This document shows, piece by piece, positions 45,235 through 61,054 of a stretch of DNA of 64,000 bases. The stretch is taken from positions 7,874,001-7,938,000 of the forward strand of contig NC_003070.9 of the NCBI RefSeq assembly GCF_000001735.4, in the 5' to 3' direction. The number at the start of each line of letters is the position of its first letter. Position 1 is the first letter of the stretch. Source of the DNA: Arabidopsis thaliana. Its lineage: Eukaryota > Streptophyta > Magnoliopsida > Brassicales > Brassicaceae. The notes below the pieces were generated by a model, which worked only from the letters and a program-made list of their open reading frames with translations, made no database searches and was not told the DNA's origin. Both the position numbers and the translations under genes were made by a program.

Positions 45235-47594
45235 ATGGACAAGACATTTTTCTCTAGCAACGAAGGGAAACCAATTACATGCAAAGCAGCAATATGTAGA
45301 AAAGCAGGAGAAGCATTGGTGATTGAAGACATCCACGTGGATCCACCCCAAGCTTATGAAGTTAGGATTAAGATTTTATGTACTTCTCTATGTCACACTG
45401 ATCTTACTTTCTGGAAACTAAGCTTTGTAAGTTTACACTATATCACAACTCAACGTAGAATCTTTCTTTAAAACTCGATTTCACACTAATCTTTTTTGGC
45501 TTTTCTAGGGACCAATTTCAAGGTTTCCTAGGATTCTTGGACACGAAGCAGTCGGGTGAATCTTGATATACTAATTTTAATTTCAATTTTTTCACTCTTT
45601 TTTTCAAGAATTTGCCTAATCAGTTTTTTTTTTTTTTTTTTTTTGGGTGTGGTTACTATAGCATAATAACATGTATTTGCTGTTTTTATTGGGATTTTAA
45701 ACCAGTGTGGTCGAGAGCATTGGTGAAAACGTGGACGGATTTAAACAAGGTGACGTCGTTTTGCCAGTTTTTCATCCTTATTGTGAAGAATGCAAAGACT
45801 GCAAATCTTCAAAAACCAACTGGTGTGACAGATATGCCGAAGATTTCATATCAAACACAAGACGATATGGAATGGCTTCAAGATTCAAAGATTCTTCAGG
45901 AGAAGTGATTCATCATTTTCTCTTTGTCTCAAGTTTTTCCGAATACACCGTCGTGGATATTGCACATCTTGTCAAAATATCTCCTGAAATCCCCGTTGAT
46001 AAAGCGGCTTTGCTCAGCTGCGGTGTCTCCACAGGTTCATTCTTCTTCTCTTCTTTTAGTAGGGTTGGTATAGAAATTTTAATTATATCCGGGGTAAAAA
46101 CATAAAAAGAAGAAGAAACTAGGGGTCAATTGTTATTTTATAAAATGGACATGCATGAGTTGATGTTGCGTCACGTGGATCAGGAATTGGAGCAGCTTGG
46201 AAGGTGGCTAACGTGGAAGAAGGCTCCACCATTGCAATTTTTGGCCTTGGTGCTGTTGGACTTGCGGTATCATTTTTCTTTCCAATCTTAGTGTTAAATT
46301 TTTCTTCTATAAACGAAACAAAAACTACTTTAACAATAAAATTTCCTTTTCTTTTGTCATATTTATATATAAAATAGTAATATGATTGTGATAATTGAAT
46401 AATTTAAATGATTTGGTAAAAGGTTGCAGAAGGAGCCAGGCTACGAGGAGCCGCAAAGATTATTGGTATTGATACCAATTCTGATAAATTCGAGCTAGGT
46501 AAAGTCGTGTTGTATATTTTTTTGTCTTTTAATTTCCTAGAAAGATTTTTTTTGTTTTTTGGTGTGGGCTTATTCTGACCACGGTGGTGGATTATATGTG
46601 GTGTAGACTGTATTTAATGTTGATTTGACAAGTGTAATCGTCCATCTGTTTTTGGTCAAAACAGCCAAATGTAGTAGTTATTAATTTCATGAATACACAC
46701 ATAAATCAAAAATAGTTTCAATATATTATAAGTTTTTAAAATAGAGAAACAAATCATACTTTTGCTTTGATAAATATAAAATTCATATATAAACCTATAA
46801 TAACCTATAATTATTTATATTGATCAGGTAAGAAATTTGGTTTTACGGATTTCATCAATCCGACCTTATGCGGAGAAAAGAAGATTAGTGAGGTATGTTA
46901 TCAAATATCTTACACCACTTCATATATCTTACGTCAGATGGAGTTAAATAAACGTTACAACAACTTATTAATACATTGACAAGAACAAATACTATTACTT
47001 TTTTTTTTTTGAAAAATACAAAAAAAAAATAGGTCATTAAAGAAATGACAGAAGGAGGAGTTGACTATAGTTTCGAATGCGTTGGCTTAGCTTCTTTACT
47101 TAACGAGGCTTTCATCAGTACCCGCACGGTACGCTTAAACCGGATCATACCGAATCTTAGTCAATTGAGTATATCATTCTAATGGTTAGTCAAAATTGGC
47201 TCTATATATATAAATAAAAATCAGGGAACAGGTAAAACTGTAATGTTGGGGATGGAGAAGCATGCAGCGCCAATTAGTTTGGGTAGTTTTGATCTTTTAA
47301 GAGGCAGAGTTATTTGCGGAAGCTTGTTCGGTGGTCTGAAATCCAAACTTGATATTCCCATTCTAGTGGATCATTACCTAAAAAAGGTAAATTATTGTAC
47401 ATATGTGATTACATTTTTTAAATTTCCAACCTCTATGTTATGTTGTCATGGGATTAAATATTTCCTACAAATTGTAGGAGCTCAATCTGGATAGTTTCAT
47501 TACACACGAACTGAATTTCAAAGAAATTAATAAGGCTTTCGCTTTATTAGAGGAAGGAAAGTCTCTCCGCTGCATTCTATGGATGGATAAGTAA
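45235..47594 (+). CDS. Zinc-binding alcohol dehydrogenase-like protein (At1g22430)
   Basis: Medium-chain NAD-dependent dehydrogenase, 388 residues, in nine exons: 45235-45426, 45509-45555, 45706-46034, 46184-46266, 46423-46498, 46828-46892, 47033-47128, 47225-47386 and 47478-47594. Catalytic zinc ligands are visible: Cys53 (SLCHTD), His76 (ILGHEAVG) and Cys185 (LLSCGVSTG). The structural zinc loop is complete ([15 protein letters not shown]). The Rossmann glycine motif is GLGAVGLA. Cytosolic location is expected, as there is no signal peptide. Compared with ADH1 the protein has longer insertions ([20 protein letters not shown]) and belongs to the plant ADH-like group whose substrates are poorly known. 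It is the left member of a head-to-tail pair with the same intron positions. Confidence 0.93.
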
Positions 47595-50759
<3,165 letters not shown>

Positions 50760-51446
50760 TCCTTTTATCTTCATTTGAATTTTCTTCCTAGTTCTTCTAT
50801 GTCCCAAAACATAGTACTTGGTAACAGAAAATAAAAAAATAAAAATCTACCAATAAAAGAAATTTACAAAGTTATCTTCGATGTCCCTTTGTTGGGATTT
50901 GCTTCTATTGCTTTGGCTCTTGTTTTTTTTTTTTGTTGTTGTGTGCAAGTGCAACTATTGCTTTGGTTTATATATGCCTTCTTCAATGATTATATATGGT
51001 GTGAATCGTGTGATCCGTTCTTATATTGTGTTCGTTTCCAAAATCATATTTTCAAAACATTATTGTAATAAAAGTCTAACGTAAGTCACATAAAATCGTC
51101 ATCTCCTAACCAAAAGCCTAAATTTTAGTTCCCCAATCAATCAAAAGGGCAAAACTCCACAGATAAAAAAACGATTTCGTTGGCGAAAATTTTGATTTCC
51201 AAATCCCTTTTATCTGATCAGTGGAGAGCTTATTGGGCCTAAAGCGGACTTAGTAAAACAGGCCCAAATTATGTTAGAACAAAACAAAACACTGTCGTTT
51301 TGTCGGTAAGGACATAGCCAGATAGAGAGATCCTGGAGAAAGCTTAAACCTAACAATTTCTCTCAGAGTGTTATCATCAAAAGATTCTTGGTCTCCGATC
51401 CAGTCACCTGAAGATTCTCCGAGCTTCTTTTGACCACACACTTTCA
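50760..51446. other. 3' UTR of the ADH-like gene and COX6B promoter
   Basis: The left half is 3' flank and AT-rich DNA. The right 250 bases are the COX6B promoter with two site II elements and its leader. No extra gene is supported. Confidence 0.55.
51234..51266 (+). promoter_or_regulatory. Paired site II elements (TGGGCC / GGCCCA) upstream of COX6B
   Basis: TGGGCC at 51234-51239 and its reverse form GGCCCA at 51261-51266 lie 181-213 bp before the COX6B ATG. Site II motifs (TGGGCC/T), bound by TCP factors, are established drivers of nuclear genes for plant mitochondrial respiratory-chain proteins, which fits the gene they precede. Confidence 0.7.
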
Positions 51447-52918
51447 ATGGCGGATGCTGTGAACGCTCAAACTCCATCGCTCTCCGAGGTTATTCTTCAT
51501 CTTACCTCATTTCTCATTTGCTCTCTGGAAAGATCCGATCTTTGTTCGATCTACTGAAAACTGAGCTGATTCTCTATGATTTTCTGTATAATCCTACGAT
51601 TTTGAATTTGATTTTGAGACTTTCTTTTGCTTTTACCACTTTTGTTAGATCTGCTTCAATTCGATTTTGAGAACGAGCTAAATTAGATTCCTTCATCTCT
51701 TCAATTCATATGAGGGTTTTCAATTTCTCAATCGGTTGATTTGAATAAGTCAACAAAGATTGGATCTTTCCAGCTATTGCTGATACTTTGCGTTGAAAAA
51801 TCCAAACTTTGTTTTTGTCATTGTAAGTAACATTAATAGCTTATAGAAGGATTGTGTTACCACTATTTGCATCCATAGGTAACAAATCTATGTTGGTATC
51901 ATTTGGTCTAACGTTTGAAAATACTTTTGGTTGGTGATTGATTTTGGCAGCAATATCATTTGGAGAAAGAAGTGAAGCAAGACACAAGTGCAAAGCCTGT
52001 TGAAGTGAAAGAGGTGGCACCAGAAGTTACTACACAAGCTGAAGAGGTTAAGACGGAGCAAGCTAAGGAAGAATCTCCTGTTGAGGAAGCGGTTTCTGTA
52101 GTTGAAGAGAAGTCTGAATCTGCTCCTGAATCAACGGAAGTGGCTTCTGAGGCTCCTGCTGCAGCGGAAGACAATGCTGAAGAGACTCCTGCTGCTGCTG
52201 AAGAAAATAATGACGAAAACGCTAGTGAAGAAGTTGCTGAAGAAACCCCTGATGAGATCAAGGTATATTACAGTAGTAGCCATTCACCAATAAAAGAGAC
52301 TAACTTTGATGCACTTGCTCTTTGTTTGATTGTGTTATAACTCTCTTCTGATAAGGACATCTTTGATACCAACTGATCAAATTGGCTCATGTGGTGTTTT
52401 TCAGCTTGAGACAGCTCCTGCTGATTTCCGTTTCCCTACAACAAACCAAACAAGGCATTGTTTCACTCGCTACGTTGAATATCACAGGTAAGAAAACCAA
52501 TGTTCTGCTATGGTTATCCTTTTTTCTTTCTGATCTCGATGTCTTAAGTTTTCTGATTGTTTTCAAATATGCAGATGTGTAGCTGCTAAGGGTGATGATG
52601 CTCCAGAATGCGATAAGTTTGCAAAGTTTTATCGATCTCTTTGCCCCAGCGAATGGGTACATTTTTCTTTAGCTTTCTTTACTCCCTCATGGTTCCAGTT
52701 ACTTGCTGATTAGTTATAAAAAGAAAGAAAAACCTTTAAAATAGACTGCTTCACTGTTTTGGGATTACAAATTGTCATGGAATTAGTACTGTTTTCTTTC
52801 TAGACGTTTTCTCGCTAGTTCTGCTTCTTAATACTGCAAGAACTATCTCTTGGGTTTGCAGGTTGATAGGTGGAACGAGCAAAGAGAAAATGGAACATTC
52901 CCTGGTCCTCTACCCTGA
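51447..52918 (+). CDS. COX6B: Cytochrome c oxidase subunit 6b with acidic N-terminal extension
   Basis: Nuclear-encoded subunit on the intermembrane-space side of mitochondrial complex IV. Exons 51447-51488, 51951-52262, 52405-52487, 52575-52656 and 52862-52918 give 191 residues. The conserved C-terminal 75 residues carry a C-x9-C pair (Cys137, Cys147) and a C-x10-C pair (Cys158, Cys169), the twin-cysteine helical hairpin oxidised by the Mia40 import route. The first 118 residues are a Glu/Ala/Val-rich, strongly acidic extension found in the long plant forms but not in animal or yeast COX6B; it is coded almost wholly by exon 2. No cleavable presequence is visible, as expected for Mia40 substrates. 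The upstream site II pair supports coordination with other respiratory genes. Confidence 0.95.
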
Positions 52919-53529
52919 AGAAAAATCATATTGCCATCATTCCTCTTTTGCTGTTACCTTCATGAGATTACACTGCAGAGTTTAATAAGATTTTACAAAA
53001 CCAGCACTTCTGGTTCCCATCATCATAAAATGTGAGAATTTAACAAAACTTTATGAATCTCAAATTTTTCTCTTATATAAGTTTTTGAGGATCATCTGAT
53101 TTTTCTGAATTGTTGTTCTTCCTGATTATGCTTTACTATGGCAAGCTTCAAATTCTTAGTACCAGGAGACATTTTTGTCTTCTGTTTCTCTAAGGTTCAT
53201 ATATAATATTTTTTCATAATACTAATATTATTCCAATCAAAAGAAAACATTGGAAGATATAAAAGTTCTTTATAATTTAGAGAACACGCGGTACATGAAC
53301 AAAGTACTGTACTTGCTTTCTATATAAGAAACTTATTTTTTCAAATGACATCTTGAATAATAGAATGAAGTAATAAACAGAATCATGTATAAAAGTTGGT
53401 ATATCATTCATTAATCACCAAAACTGTTTGATATAAGTCTATAATGCTATAACCTATAATATACCTATTACTATCATTGAAACTTATCCCCAATGCTAAA
53501 TTTACTTGAAATTCCAAGTGTCATGTCTA
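52919..53529. other. Convergent 3' region between COX6B and the O-fucosyltransferase gene
   Basis: Both neighbours end here, so this holds two 3' UTRs and about 300 bases of AT-rich spacer. No gene or repeat is seen. Confidence 0.55.
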
Positions 53530-56351
53530 TTATCTCGCTTTACTTGGGTCTCTCTGGCAGAGACAGTCTGGTAATGGGTTCTCGTAGAAGGATTCTTCAG
53601 AACGATGTCTCTCCAAACCTTTTGTTCCAGAAGCTGGCCCTTTTCTCCTCCTCGGTGATCCTTGTCTGTGTTATAACCACAACAATTAGAGCCAGTACAT
53701 TATGGTGATAGGTCTAGTTCTATGAAATGTTGGTTTTTGCTTACCGGGTTTTGTGAATCTCATTGATTCTTTCATACACTTTTCGGTTATCTTTCTCAGC
53801 TCCTCTTCCAATTCTGTCTACCAACCTTACAATGGCTTTCCTGAATCACAAATACCAACAAGATGTAAGCAAACAAGAGGTTACATGACTTAAAACCAAA
53901 ACAAACAAGAAAACAGAATTATCACCTGTCCGGAGAGATAGTTTTCCGGTGACCAAGAAACCGACGATGCCCTTCAACAGCTCTCGCCATGTTTCCACTA
54001 TACGACGGAATAAAAACATCGCTTTCGATGGAAACAATGTAGTCAAGTGCAGCCATTTGAGTTGAGTGGTTCATAAAAGTCTTAAGCTCTTCTCTTGTTG
54101 CCAATTTTTCCTTCCATGAACAAAATAATTAGTTACTAATCGTTAAAAAAAAACCAAAAAATGCTTGAAACATTGTTAGTACCTTACTCATTAACATGGA
54201 GAACCGAGAGCGTAAATCGGCTAACCGAGACTCACCACCGTAAATCTCACCAGCAGCTATATATACCGGTGTGTCTGATGAATATCCAAGAGCTGTTAGC
54301 AATATCCCAACTTCTTTTGGAGTCAATGGACAATAGCCTTTGAGTCTTTGTACTCTTCCGTCAATGTCTTTCACTTTCCAATACGCTGTGTTCTTCCTAA
54401 ACACGTAATCTTCTTACTCCAAAAACAACAACTCGCAAGAAATGTCATAGAAAAGTACATTCTGTTTTGGTTACCTTATCCTCCTTAGCTCAGCAGCTTC
54501 AGAAGCGGATAGACCATGGTTGCAGCCGCTGAATGCTAGCATCTCTTTCTCGAACCTCAAATGCAATGCGATGTATAGACCATAAGACCTCATCCTATCG
54601 ACCAAAAGCTGCATGAAACTCAAACTGTAAGAGAGGAAGATGACATATGAGATGGTTATAGCCTTATAGTTAAATCAATAGTTTTACTTCTCCCATTGAT
54701 CTGATTTTAGTAGAGAAGCGTAGAGCCTCATAACAAGCACGACATCGCAGCTTCTGAATATCAGGAGGTAGGTTGTTGTTTGCTAGACGAGAATCGGATT
54801 TCGCGGCTCGGATCACTTTATATTCATCCCACATACTAGCTATCTCATTTTGGTAGTAACTCAATCCTGAGTAGCTTTTGAAATGCTTAACCACCTTTGT
54901 TAATCCATCAATGCCTTTTGGGAGCTTCTTGATGACTCTTATATCTTTTGATAAAGCATTGATGAAGTGATCTTCATCAAAAACATCCGAGAATTTGCTG
55001 TTATAGACGTATCAATCCAAAACAATAACATGTTAAAACAGGATCTTGAAAATGCTAAGAAAACATGAAGAAAAAACAAAGTATGATAACATGGAGTTAA
55101 CCTAGTATCCTGCCAGAAAGATCGTTTGTCGAGCTCGGGGACTACAAGTGTTGCATTTATAATCCGAGCTATAGCTACCATGTCACATATCTGTAAAATT
55201 TTGCAATGGAAGAAGAATGATTCAACGTTAAAGTATTTCATACTTGTGAGTGCAGAGAAACACAAAGAGTACTACTCCATACTTACCCCAGCGCGCATTT
55301 GGTTAAGCCCGCCATTCGTGTGAACAAGAAGATAGCCTCTAGATTCCAATGGAGCTGAGAAAACCAAATAATCTGAGAGGAAGGAAAATATTTTGAGCCA
55401 TAAAGAAACCAAACCAGATAGTTTTCTTTGCTCACATGTGTAACTAGGATTGGGACTGACACAAGGCACGAAATTTCGGTTCGGTGGATGTTTCCAAAGC
55501 TTGTCGAAATCCGGTATCCCGCTTGTAATGTTCAACTGTCAAATCTAAAAGAGTGAAAAACACGAAAGAAGCATGATCCTTCTATTCAAAACAGTTGAAC
55601 TTTTCTTTTGTTCTAAGAAATAGTTTGTCTAGTGTTTGTTCTAAGTAGCACATCACTTGCAACCACTAAACCTATCCTAAATTACTAAACATTCACAAAC
55701 GATTTACTTATTGCAACTAATTTTAGGTTCCCATTAGTTGCACCAAGGATCAAAATATAAGAAATCTCAAACCTTGGAAGAAGAAGAAGGGCTTGTAGAC
55801 ACATGAGGAGGAACTAGCTCGGTGTTGTTGATGTGTTCCGAGATCGAACTTTGATACTGAATCTCATTTGTCTGAAATTTGACAAAGAATCAGTCACAAG
55901 TTAAAAAAGAAACAATATTGATAGCTAAAGTGCAAAACTTGTCTCAGTACAAGAAGATCTCGAAAAACATTGTAAACATTGAACCTTGGGATTGGAGATG
56001 AGAGGAATTTCATTAGATTCCGGACGAGACAGATTCCTCGTTAAACTCTGTTCTGTGATGGATTTATTGTAATCTATGATATATCCTCGCTGTTAAACAT
56101 AGAATCAAATCAAGAAACGACCCAGTCTCAGAAACTGAATAAGAACACTAACACAGATCAAGAAAACAGAGATGGTTATGGTTACGTACGCGAGTGTTGT
56201 GGTGGTTAAGGTGAAGCTTAGGGAGTCTATTGAAAGGAGCAACATAGATGTGTACGGTGAGAAAACAGAGTAATGTCATTACGCATATGGCCCATATTAG
56301 CACCCTCCGTATCACTACCGCCACCACAACCGTCTTCCTCCGCCGCCGCAT
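53530..56351 (-). CDS. OFUT7: O-fucosyltransferase family protein (At1g22460)
   Basis: GT65-related, plant DUF246 group. Twelve exons on the minus strand: 56190-56351, 55985-56089, 55773-55871, 55436-55535, 55287-55354, 55102-55190, 54688-54997, 54475-54608, 54183-54396, 53926-54110, 53745-53840 and 53530-53665, for 565 residues. A basic cap (MRRRRK) and one membrane segment at about residues 17-38 make it a type II Golgi-type protein, with the catalytic part in the lumen. Family marks include [11 protein letters not shown] (donor-side Gly loop), [32 protein letters not shown], and the closing [14 protein letters not shown]. The luminal stem holds a possible N-glycosylation site (NITS). The acceptor is not known; some family members act on cell-wall glycans, others modify nuclear proteins. 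The OFUT7 number is from memory. Confidence 0.9.
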
Positions 56352-58907
56352 TTCTTATGTGAAAGATCCAACCGGAAACATTCAGGAAAAGCAAACCGCT
56401 CGTCAAAGAAAAGAATCAGAAAAAACGGATCTTGAATCTTCTTCTTGTTCTGTTTTCGCTTGGTGAGTGAATGAGACTTTCTATTTTTGGGAGTAGAGAT
56501 TAGCCGAAAAAGGAAAGTATGAGATGCCAATCAATCAATCAATGCCACGATGATGAATGCCCAAAAATCGACGATCTTTTTCCAAAGTTTAGTTTGGTCT
56601 TTTCGCTTGTTTTCTATTTTAAGAGTTAAGAAGCTAAAAAGGTTAGAGAAGGGTCACGTGACGTTTGACCTGTTCTAGAGAAAGAGGTGCGTTATTATAC
56701 GTGGAGACGATTTCCAATTTTGTCAATGGACACCGTTCGTAACCTATAGTATATCATAATTTAGTGCTATCAACAAGATTTAGTTTAAAACTTCAAGATT
56801 TAGTTTGAAACTTTAAATTGTGGATCATCAATGTAAATGTAAAATGTTTTTAAAATAAATAAATAGAAATGTTTAACGTTTTGAAAAATTGTTTAAGTAT
56901 ATAATTTTGGTGACAATTAAAATGGTACTATATCACATCAAAATATGTTATTTAGCTAATTTAGACACTCTTGAGACTTGGAATGATATTCACACTTTTT
57001 CTCTTTAAGGAGTATATGATCAAATAAATTTTAAAAGTGTTGTGTTTTGTGAGTCATAGTTTTTAGTGGTTGTAACGATTATTGAGATGACAATTTTAGT
57101 GGCGATAACGATCAATGAACATAGTGCTCACAAGTTATATCACATGGAGTTCTTCCTTTCTTTCATTTTTTAGTTTATCATTTTCTTTACGATATGCATC
57201 TGCTAACTTCTATTTTGTTTTTTTGTTAAAATGCTACGTCTATTTTTGCTTTCTTTCTTTTTTGATGAAAATCTATATGCATTTTTTTGGTTAATTAAAT
57301 CTATAGCTTTTTTGTTTCTTCATTTAACAACATTGAAAACAGAATATAGTTATATTTTAGAGAATATTTTATTCATCATCACACAAATCATGGATCCATC
57401 TCAGGAACAGCTTCTGCTATACTAAGCATTGGATCCTTTTATATAAGAAATTGACTTTGAGTCTGACCATAATAATAGCTAAAGAAAAATGTCTGTTTTG
57501 AAGTTATATTTTATTTAGTATACAAAGGTAAATCTGTAATATGTCTTGTCTTTTAAAGATCTGTATATATATTGACTATAGCAATTACAACGGATTAATT
57601 TATCGTTAATAAACCATGTTTAACTTTCATTCCTAAGGTGAGACTGATTATTTTTTAAAGGAAATGACTTAGGGCCGGATTGCAAAAACTTATCCACACA
57701 ATTTGCCAGGAAAAAACAAAAATAAAAAAAACGGTTAGCTCCATAGTTTGTACTTAATTCACTTTAATGTTTTACGAATTCAAATTCACCAAAATCACAA
57801 TATCATATATTCATATTTATAAGAAAATCTAGTATTACAAAGTAGCCAATAGCGTCAATTTGTAACTGTATTGATATGTACGGAGAGAAGAATCATACAA
57901 ACGTCACGTGGGAGAGAAAGAGAGAATGTTCGTGGAAAACGGCTGAGAGTAGATCACACCAGATCACTGCTCAGACATGAACTGGCCACTTCACTTGTAC
58001 GTCTGTCTGTACAACACTCATCATTTCCTCCTAACTTCGCTCTTTCCTCCTAACATCATTAGCCACTACTTCCATTAATCTATTCTTGCTTTATTAATCA
58101 AAAACATAAATACGATGATTTATTACCAAAGCCCGTATTCAATGTAGCAAACAAGTTTCAAGGTAGATTAGTGAACTGTCATCAAGCGTTTCAAGTTCCT
58201 AGTAAATTACAAGTGCTGGATATCTTGGAAAAATTAAAGCATTAATTTTAAAAACGTACATTACATGGTTCCACTTAAATTACTTTCTGGAAAAGCTTTT
58301 CCGGGATGAAGATTTTGTTATGATATTTCATACTAGTATTTGGCTTGTGTAGATTATTGATTAGTAGTGCCGTTTAAGTAACTTAATTGCGGTTGTGTAA
58401 ATATTATGGCTAGGCTACTTATTAAATTTGACCAGCTCTAATACCAAACCTGAATAAATGAAGCGTGACACGTCTTTTTCCTCTTACCGTACATTAATTG
58501 TATTGCCAACTGTAATGTCATGTGCCAACCAATCACAGCCTTCGTCTGTATTCTCTGTTTGCTGTAAAAGTAAAAATGAAAGTTCACATAGTTTACATAT
58601 AGAATCACAAAATGCCACTGTAAATTAATCACATTTTCCGTGAATTCAAGAAAATTATATTAAATCGGTTCTAGTTGAATTACATTCTTTAACATTTTTT
58701 AAAATCTTTCTATTTTTTTAGAAACCAAACGCATGTAATTGGGATGTAAATATTTTGTTTTTGAAATAACCATTACTTGTATCGTCTTGTGATTATTATT
58801 TTTACTCTGTTTTTTTTTTGGTCTAGTTTTTCTCCTGTGTGTTAAAAAGGTGTGAAAAAAAACAAAGAAGCACAAATGAATATATAACACAAAAATGTTG
58901 TAAATAA
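56352..58907. other. 2.5-kb intergenic region right of the O-fucosyltransferase gene
   Basis: Promoter of the O-fucosyltransferase gene, then AT-rich DNA. A 20-bp imperfect tandem pair (CAAGATTTAGTTTaAAACTT with one change) lies at 56774-56813. Several open frames of about 60 codons (57231, 57871, 58438, 58699) look like chance frames: no family likeness, no splice partner. Confidence 0.45.
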
Positions 58908-59348
58908 TTACAGAAATAATCTAGAGAGGAAGCTTTGTTTCTTGACATGTTTCTTTTTCTTCTTATTAACGACGATCTCACTGTATCTATGTTGCAGAGG
59001 AGATAAACAAGAGGAGACAGAAGAGTAATAAGAAGATATCGCCGTCGAAGAAAAATCTGATTCTGATTCCGAAGAAGCGGAGGAGCAAGACGACATCGTT
59101 TTAGCCAAAGAAGACGAGCTCATGCTTGAGCTATAGTCATAAAACTCACTAGACAACTTGGAGAGACTCTCGTTAAGACAAAGGGAACATATTCCAGGAG
59201 ATTGTCTGTGCTTCGGATGTTTCTTGCATGAGTAGTTATAGTCTGAAGATGAATCTGATCTCTTCACCGTAAGATTCTTGGGTTTTGATTCTGTTGTTGT
59301 CCGCATTGATCTTCTGTTTCTGCTACTGATGAGGAAAACGTTTGCCAT
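58908..59348 (-). CDS. Small Ser/Cys-rich protein of unknown function (At1g22470-like)
   Basis: Single-exon frame of 146 residues with ATG at 59348, followed upstream by a normal AT/CT-rich leader. The N-terminal half contains CKKHPKHRQSPGICSLCLNESLSKL: a Cys-x2-His ... Cys-x2-Cys arrangement that could bind a metal, like a motif in several small plant proteins and in the DUF740/OCTOPUS group. The middle is a long Ser tract with acidic residues, a likely phosphorylation region. The C-terminus is basic (NKKKKKHVKKQ) and ends SFLSRLFL, an amphipathic or membrane-touching tail. No signal peptide. I do not know its function; similarity to OCTOPUS-like proteins is a suggestion only. Confidence 0.75.
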   Translation of the reverse strand: MANVFLISSRNRRSMRTTTESKPKNLTVKRSDSSSDYNYSCKKHPKHRQSPGICSLCLNESLSKLSSEFYDYSSSMSSSSLAKTMSSCSSASSESESDFSSTAISSYYSSVSSCLSPLQHRYSEIVVNKKKKKHVKKQSFLSRLFL

Positions 59349-60231
59349 TGTTGAAGAAGTTGTGGTGATCTGATTTGTTTTTTCTTTCTTCTCGCCGTTA
59401 CTTGTGTTCGTGTTTATTTATAGGTGCTTGCTTAGCTGGTTATGATCTCTATTTGATGTTTCCGAGATATTTCTTCACTTTTATTTTCCCAAAAGGCCAA
59501 AACAAAAAAACAATGGTTCATGTATATGATTATTTATTTGGAAAATAGTTAATTGTAGTAGTTAAGAAAAAAGACAATTAAATTGTAAGAAAATGAAAAT
59601 GTTAGGTCATTCTTCCATATTAGTAGTGACCAAAATACATAATTTATTTATGATAATTCTGTTCTCAGATCAATCATACAAACATACACATTGTATTTGT
59701 ATTTAATTGCTAACGTAAAAACAAATAGTTTTTTTTATATCCGAAAATTACGAAATAGAATTCCAAATTCATTTCCGGTATTCACAGAATTATGTTTTAA
59801 TATATTTTAAAACGTATAGCCAAAATAAATTAATAGTAGAACTCCACAAATCGAATTTGAATTCTGATCCTAACGTTACATAGATATCGAAACTACTCGA
59901 AATCTCCGTCATTTTGATCACCATCACCATCTCTTGGTTAAAACAAACAATATTGTTTGTTCTTTTTGAAAAAACAAACAATATTTATTCTGTTGTTACG
60001 TCGGCTCGAGTGGAGATCTAGAGTGGTTACAATGTTTTATTCAAATGGACGGCTTAGATGTGACGAGAGGTTTTGCGGGCTCCAACTAATTAGGTGAGAG
60101 ACGGTGGATCTGATGCTTTACGATTATCATACACTCGTAGAGACACATGGCAATCTCTTCCTTTTGTTGGGTTCAAATTTACTATTTTAGTATCGTTTAA
60201 AAATACTAACATACAGACCACACAATTTCAA
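59349..60231. other. Intergenic region left of the uclacyanin-like gene
   Basis: AT-rich, containing the promoter of the small Ser-rich gene and the 3' UTR of the cupredoxin gene. No coding signal and no repeat ends found. Confidence 0.5.
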
Positions 60232-61054
60232 CTAAGACAAAGCCAAAGCATAAAAAACAACGGCCCAAGTAGCAACCAAAGCCCGTAATGGACAGGACAC
60301 GGCCCAAGCCGCACAAGGAATGGCCTGTGTGGTCGTGGGATTGTAACCACCACCACCTCCGGTGAATGGGGTTGGTGTAGTGGTGCCACCAGCTACACCG
60401 TTTGAAGAGTTCGACGCGACGGTGACTGCGAGCTTCATACCGGCAGCGCAATGGCCGGGGATTCCACAGATGAAGTAGCGAGGACCAGTGGTCGTGAGAG
60501 CTATGGTCGTGGTTCCGCTGCTGTCGGACGTAATGGAGTTCCCTAGAGTGCAACTCTTGTAGTCGTTCTCGCTCACTTCATCCACCGTGTGACCCGCACC
60601 ATAATTGAACACTGAGTAACACAAGTGTAACAATATTAAACTGGTACAATTGTAACCCATATATTCATATGAAGCCGTATATGTTTGTTAGCTTGATTTG
60701 TTTTTTCGGTTTACATAATCATTCTATGCAAACATAACCGTAATGTCATCATAATCATATTATTATGTCCATGAAATGAGATTTCTCTTGGCTTTTATTT
60801 TTTTCATCTCAACCTAATGAATAAATTTGTGTATAGAAGAGGTAATTAATTATGAGTCAAATTATGAGTCAAATTATGTAAGTCTTGGGGGAGTTAAGAG
60901 ATTAATCACCTATGGTATCGCCGACAGAGAAGGTCTTTCCAGTGGTGAGCGGAGTGTAGTCGGTGCCAAGGGACCAGTTCACCGTAAGACTGGCGGATGA
61001 GGCCTGTGCGACCATAGAGAATATGAGGACAAGACAACCAAGAAGTGTGCTCAT
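60232..61054 (-). CDS. Uclacyanin-like phytocyanin, GPI-anchored (At1g22480)
   Basis: Two exons, 60910-61054 and 60232-60611, encode 174 residues; the intron falls at residue 49, the usual phytocyanin place. Residues 1-21 form a signal peptide ([21 protein letters not shown]). The cupredoxin domain (22-115) keeps all type 1 copper ligands: His56 (GAGHTVDEV), Cys97 and His102 (FICGIPGHC), and Met107 as axial ligand, which marks an uclacyanin- or plantacyanin-type blue copper site. Cys69 and Cys103 can form the disulfide. NWS at 26 and NSS at 117 are possible N-glycans. A Thr/Gly/Pro-rich spacer and hydrophobic tail (about 148-174) suggest GPI anchoring at the plasma membrane facing the wall. 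Function is probably in redox or wall processes; partner unknown. Confidence 0.92.

Noticed and set aside
45623-45646. Long T-run in the second intron of the first ADH-like gene
   Set aside because: I found no direct repeats around it, so it is treated as a simple homopolymer or polypyrimidine tract, not an insertion.
57231-58053. Short open frames in the 56.4-58.9 kb spacer
   Set aside because: AT-biased composition, no recognisable domains, no splice partners.
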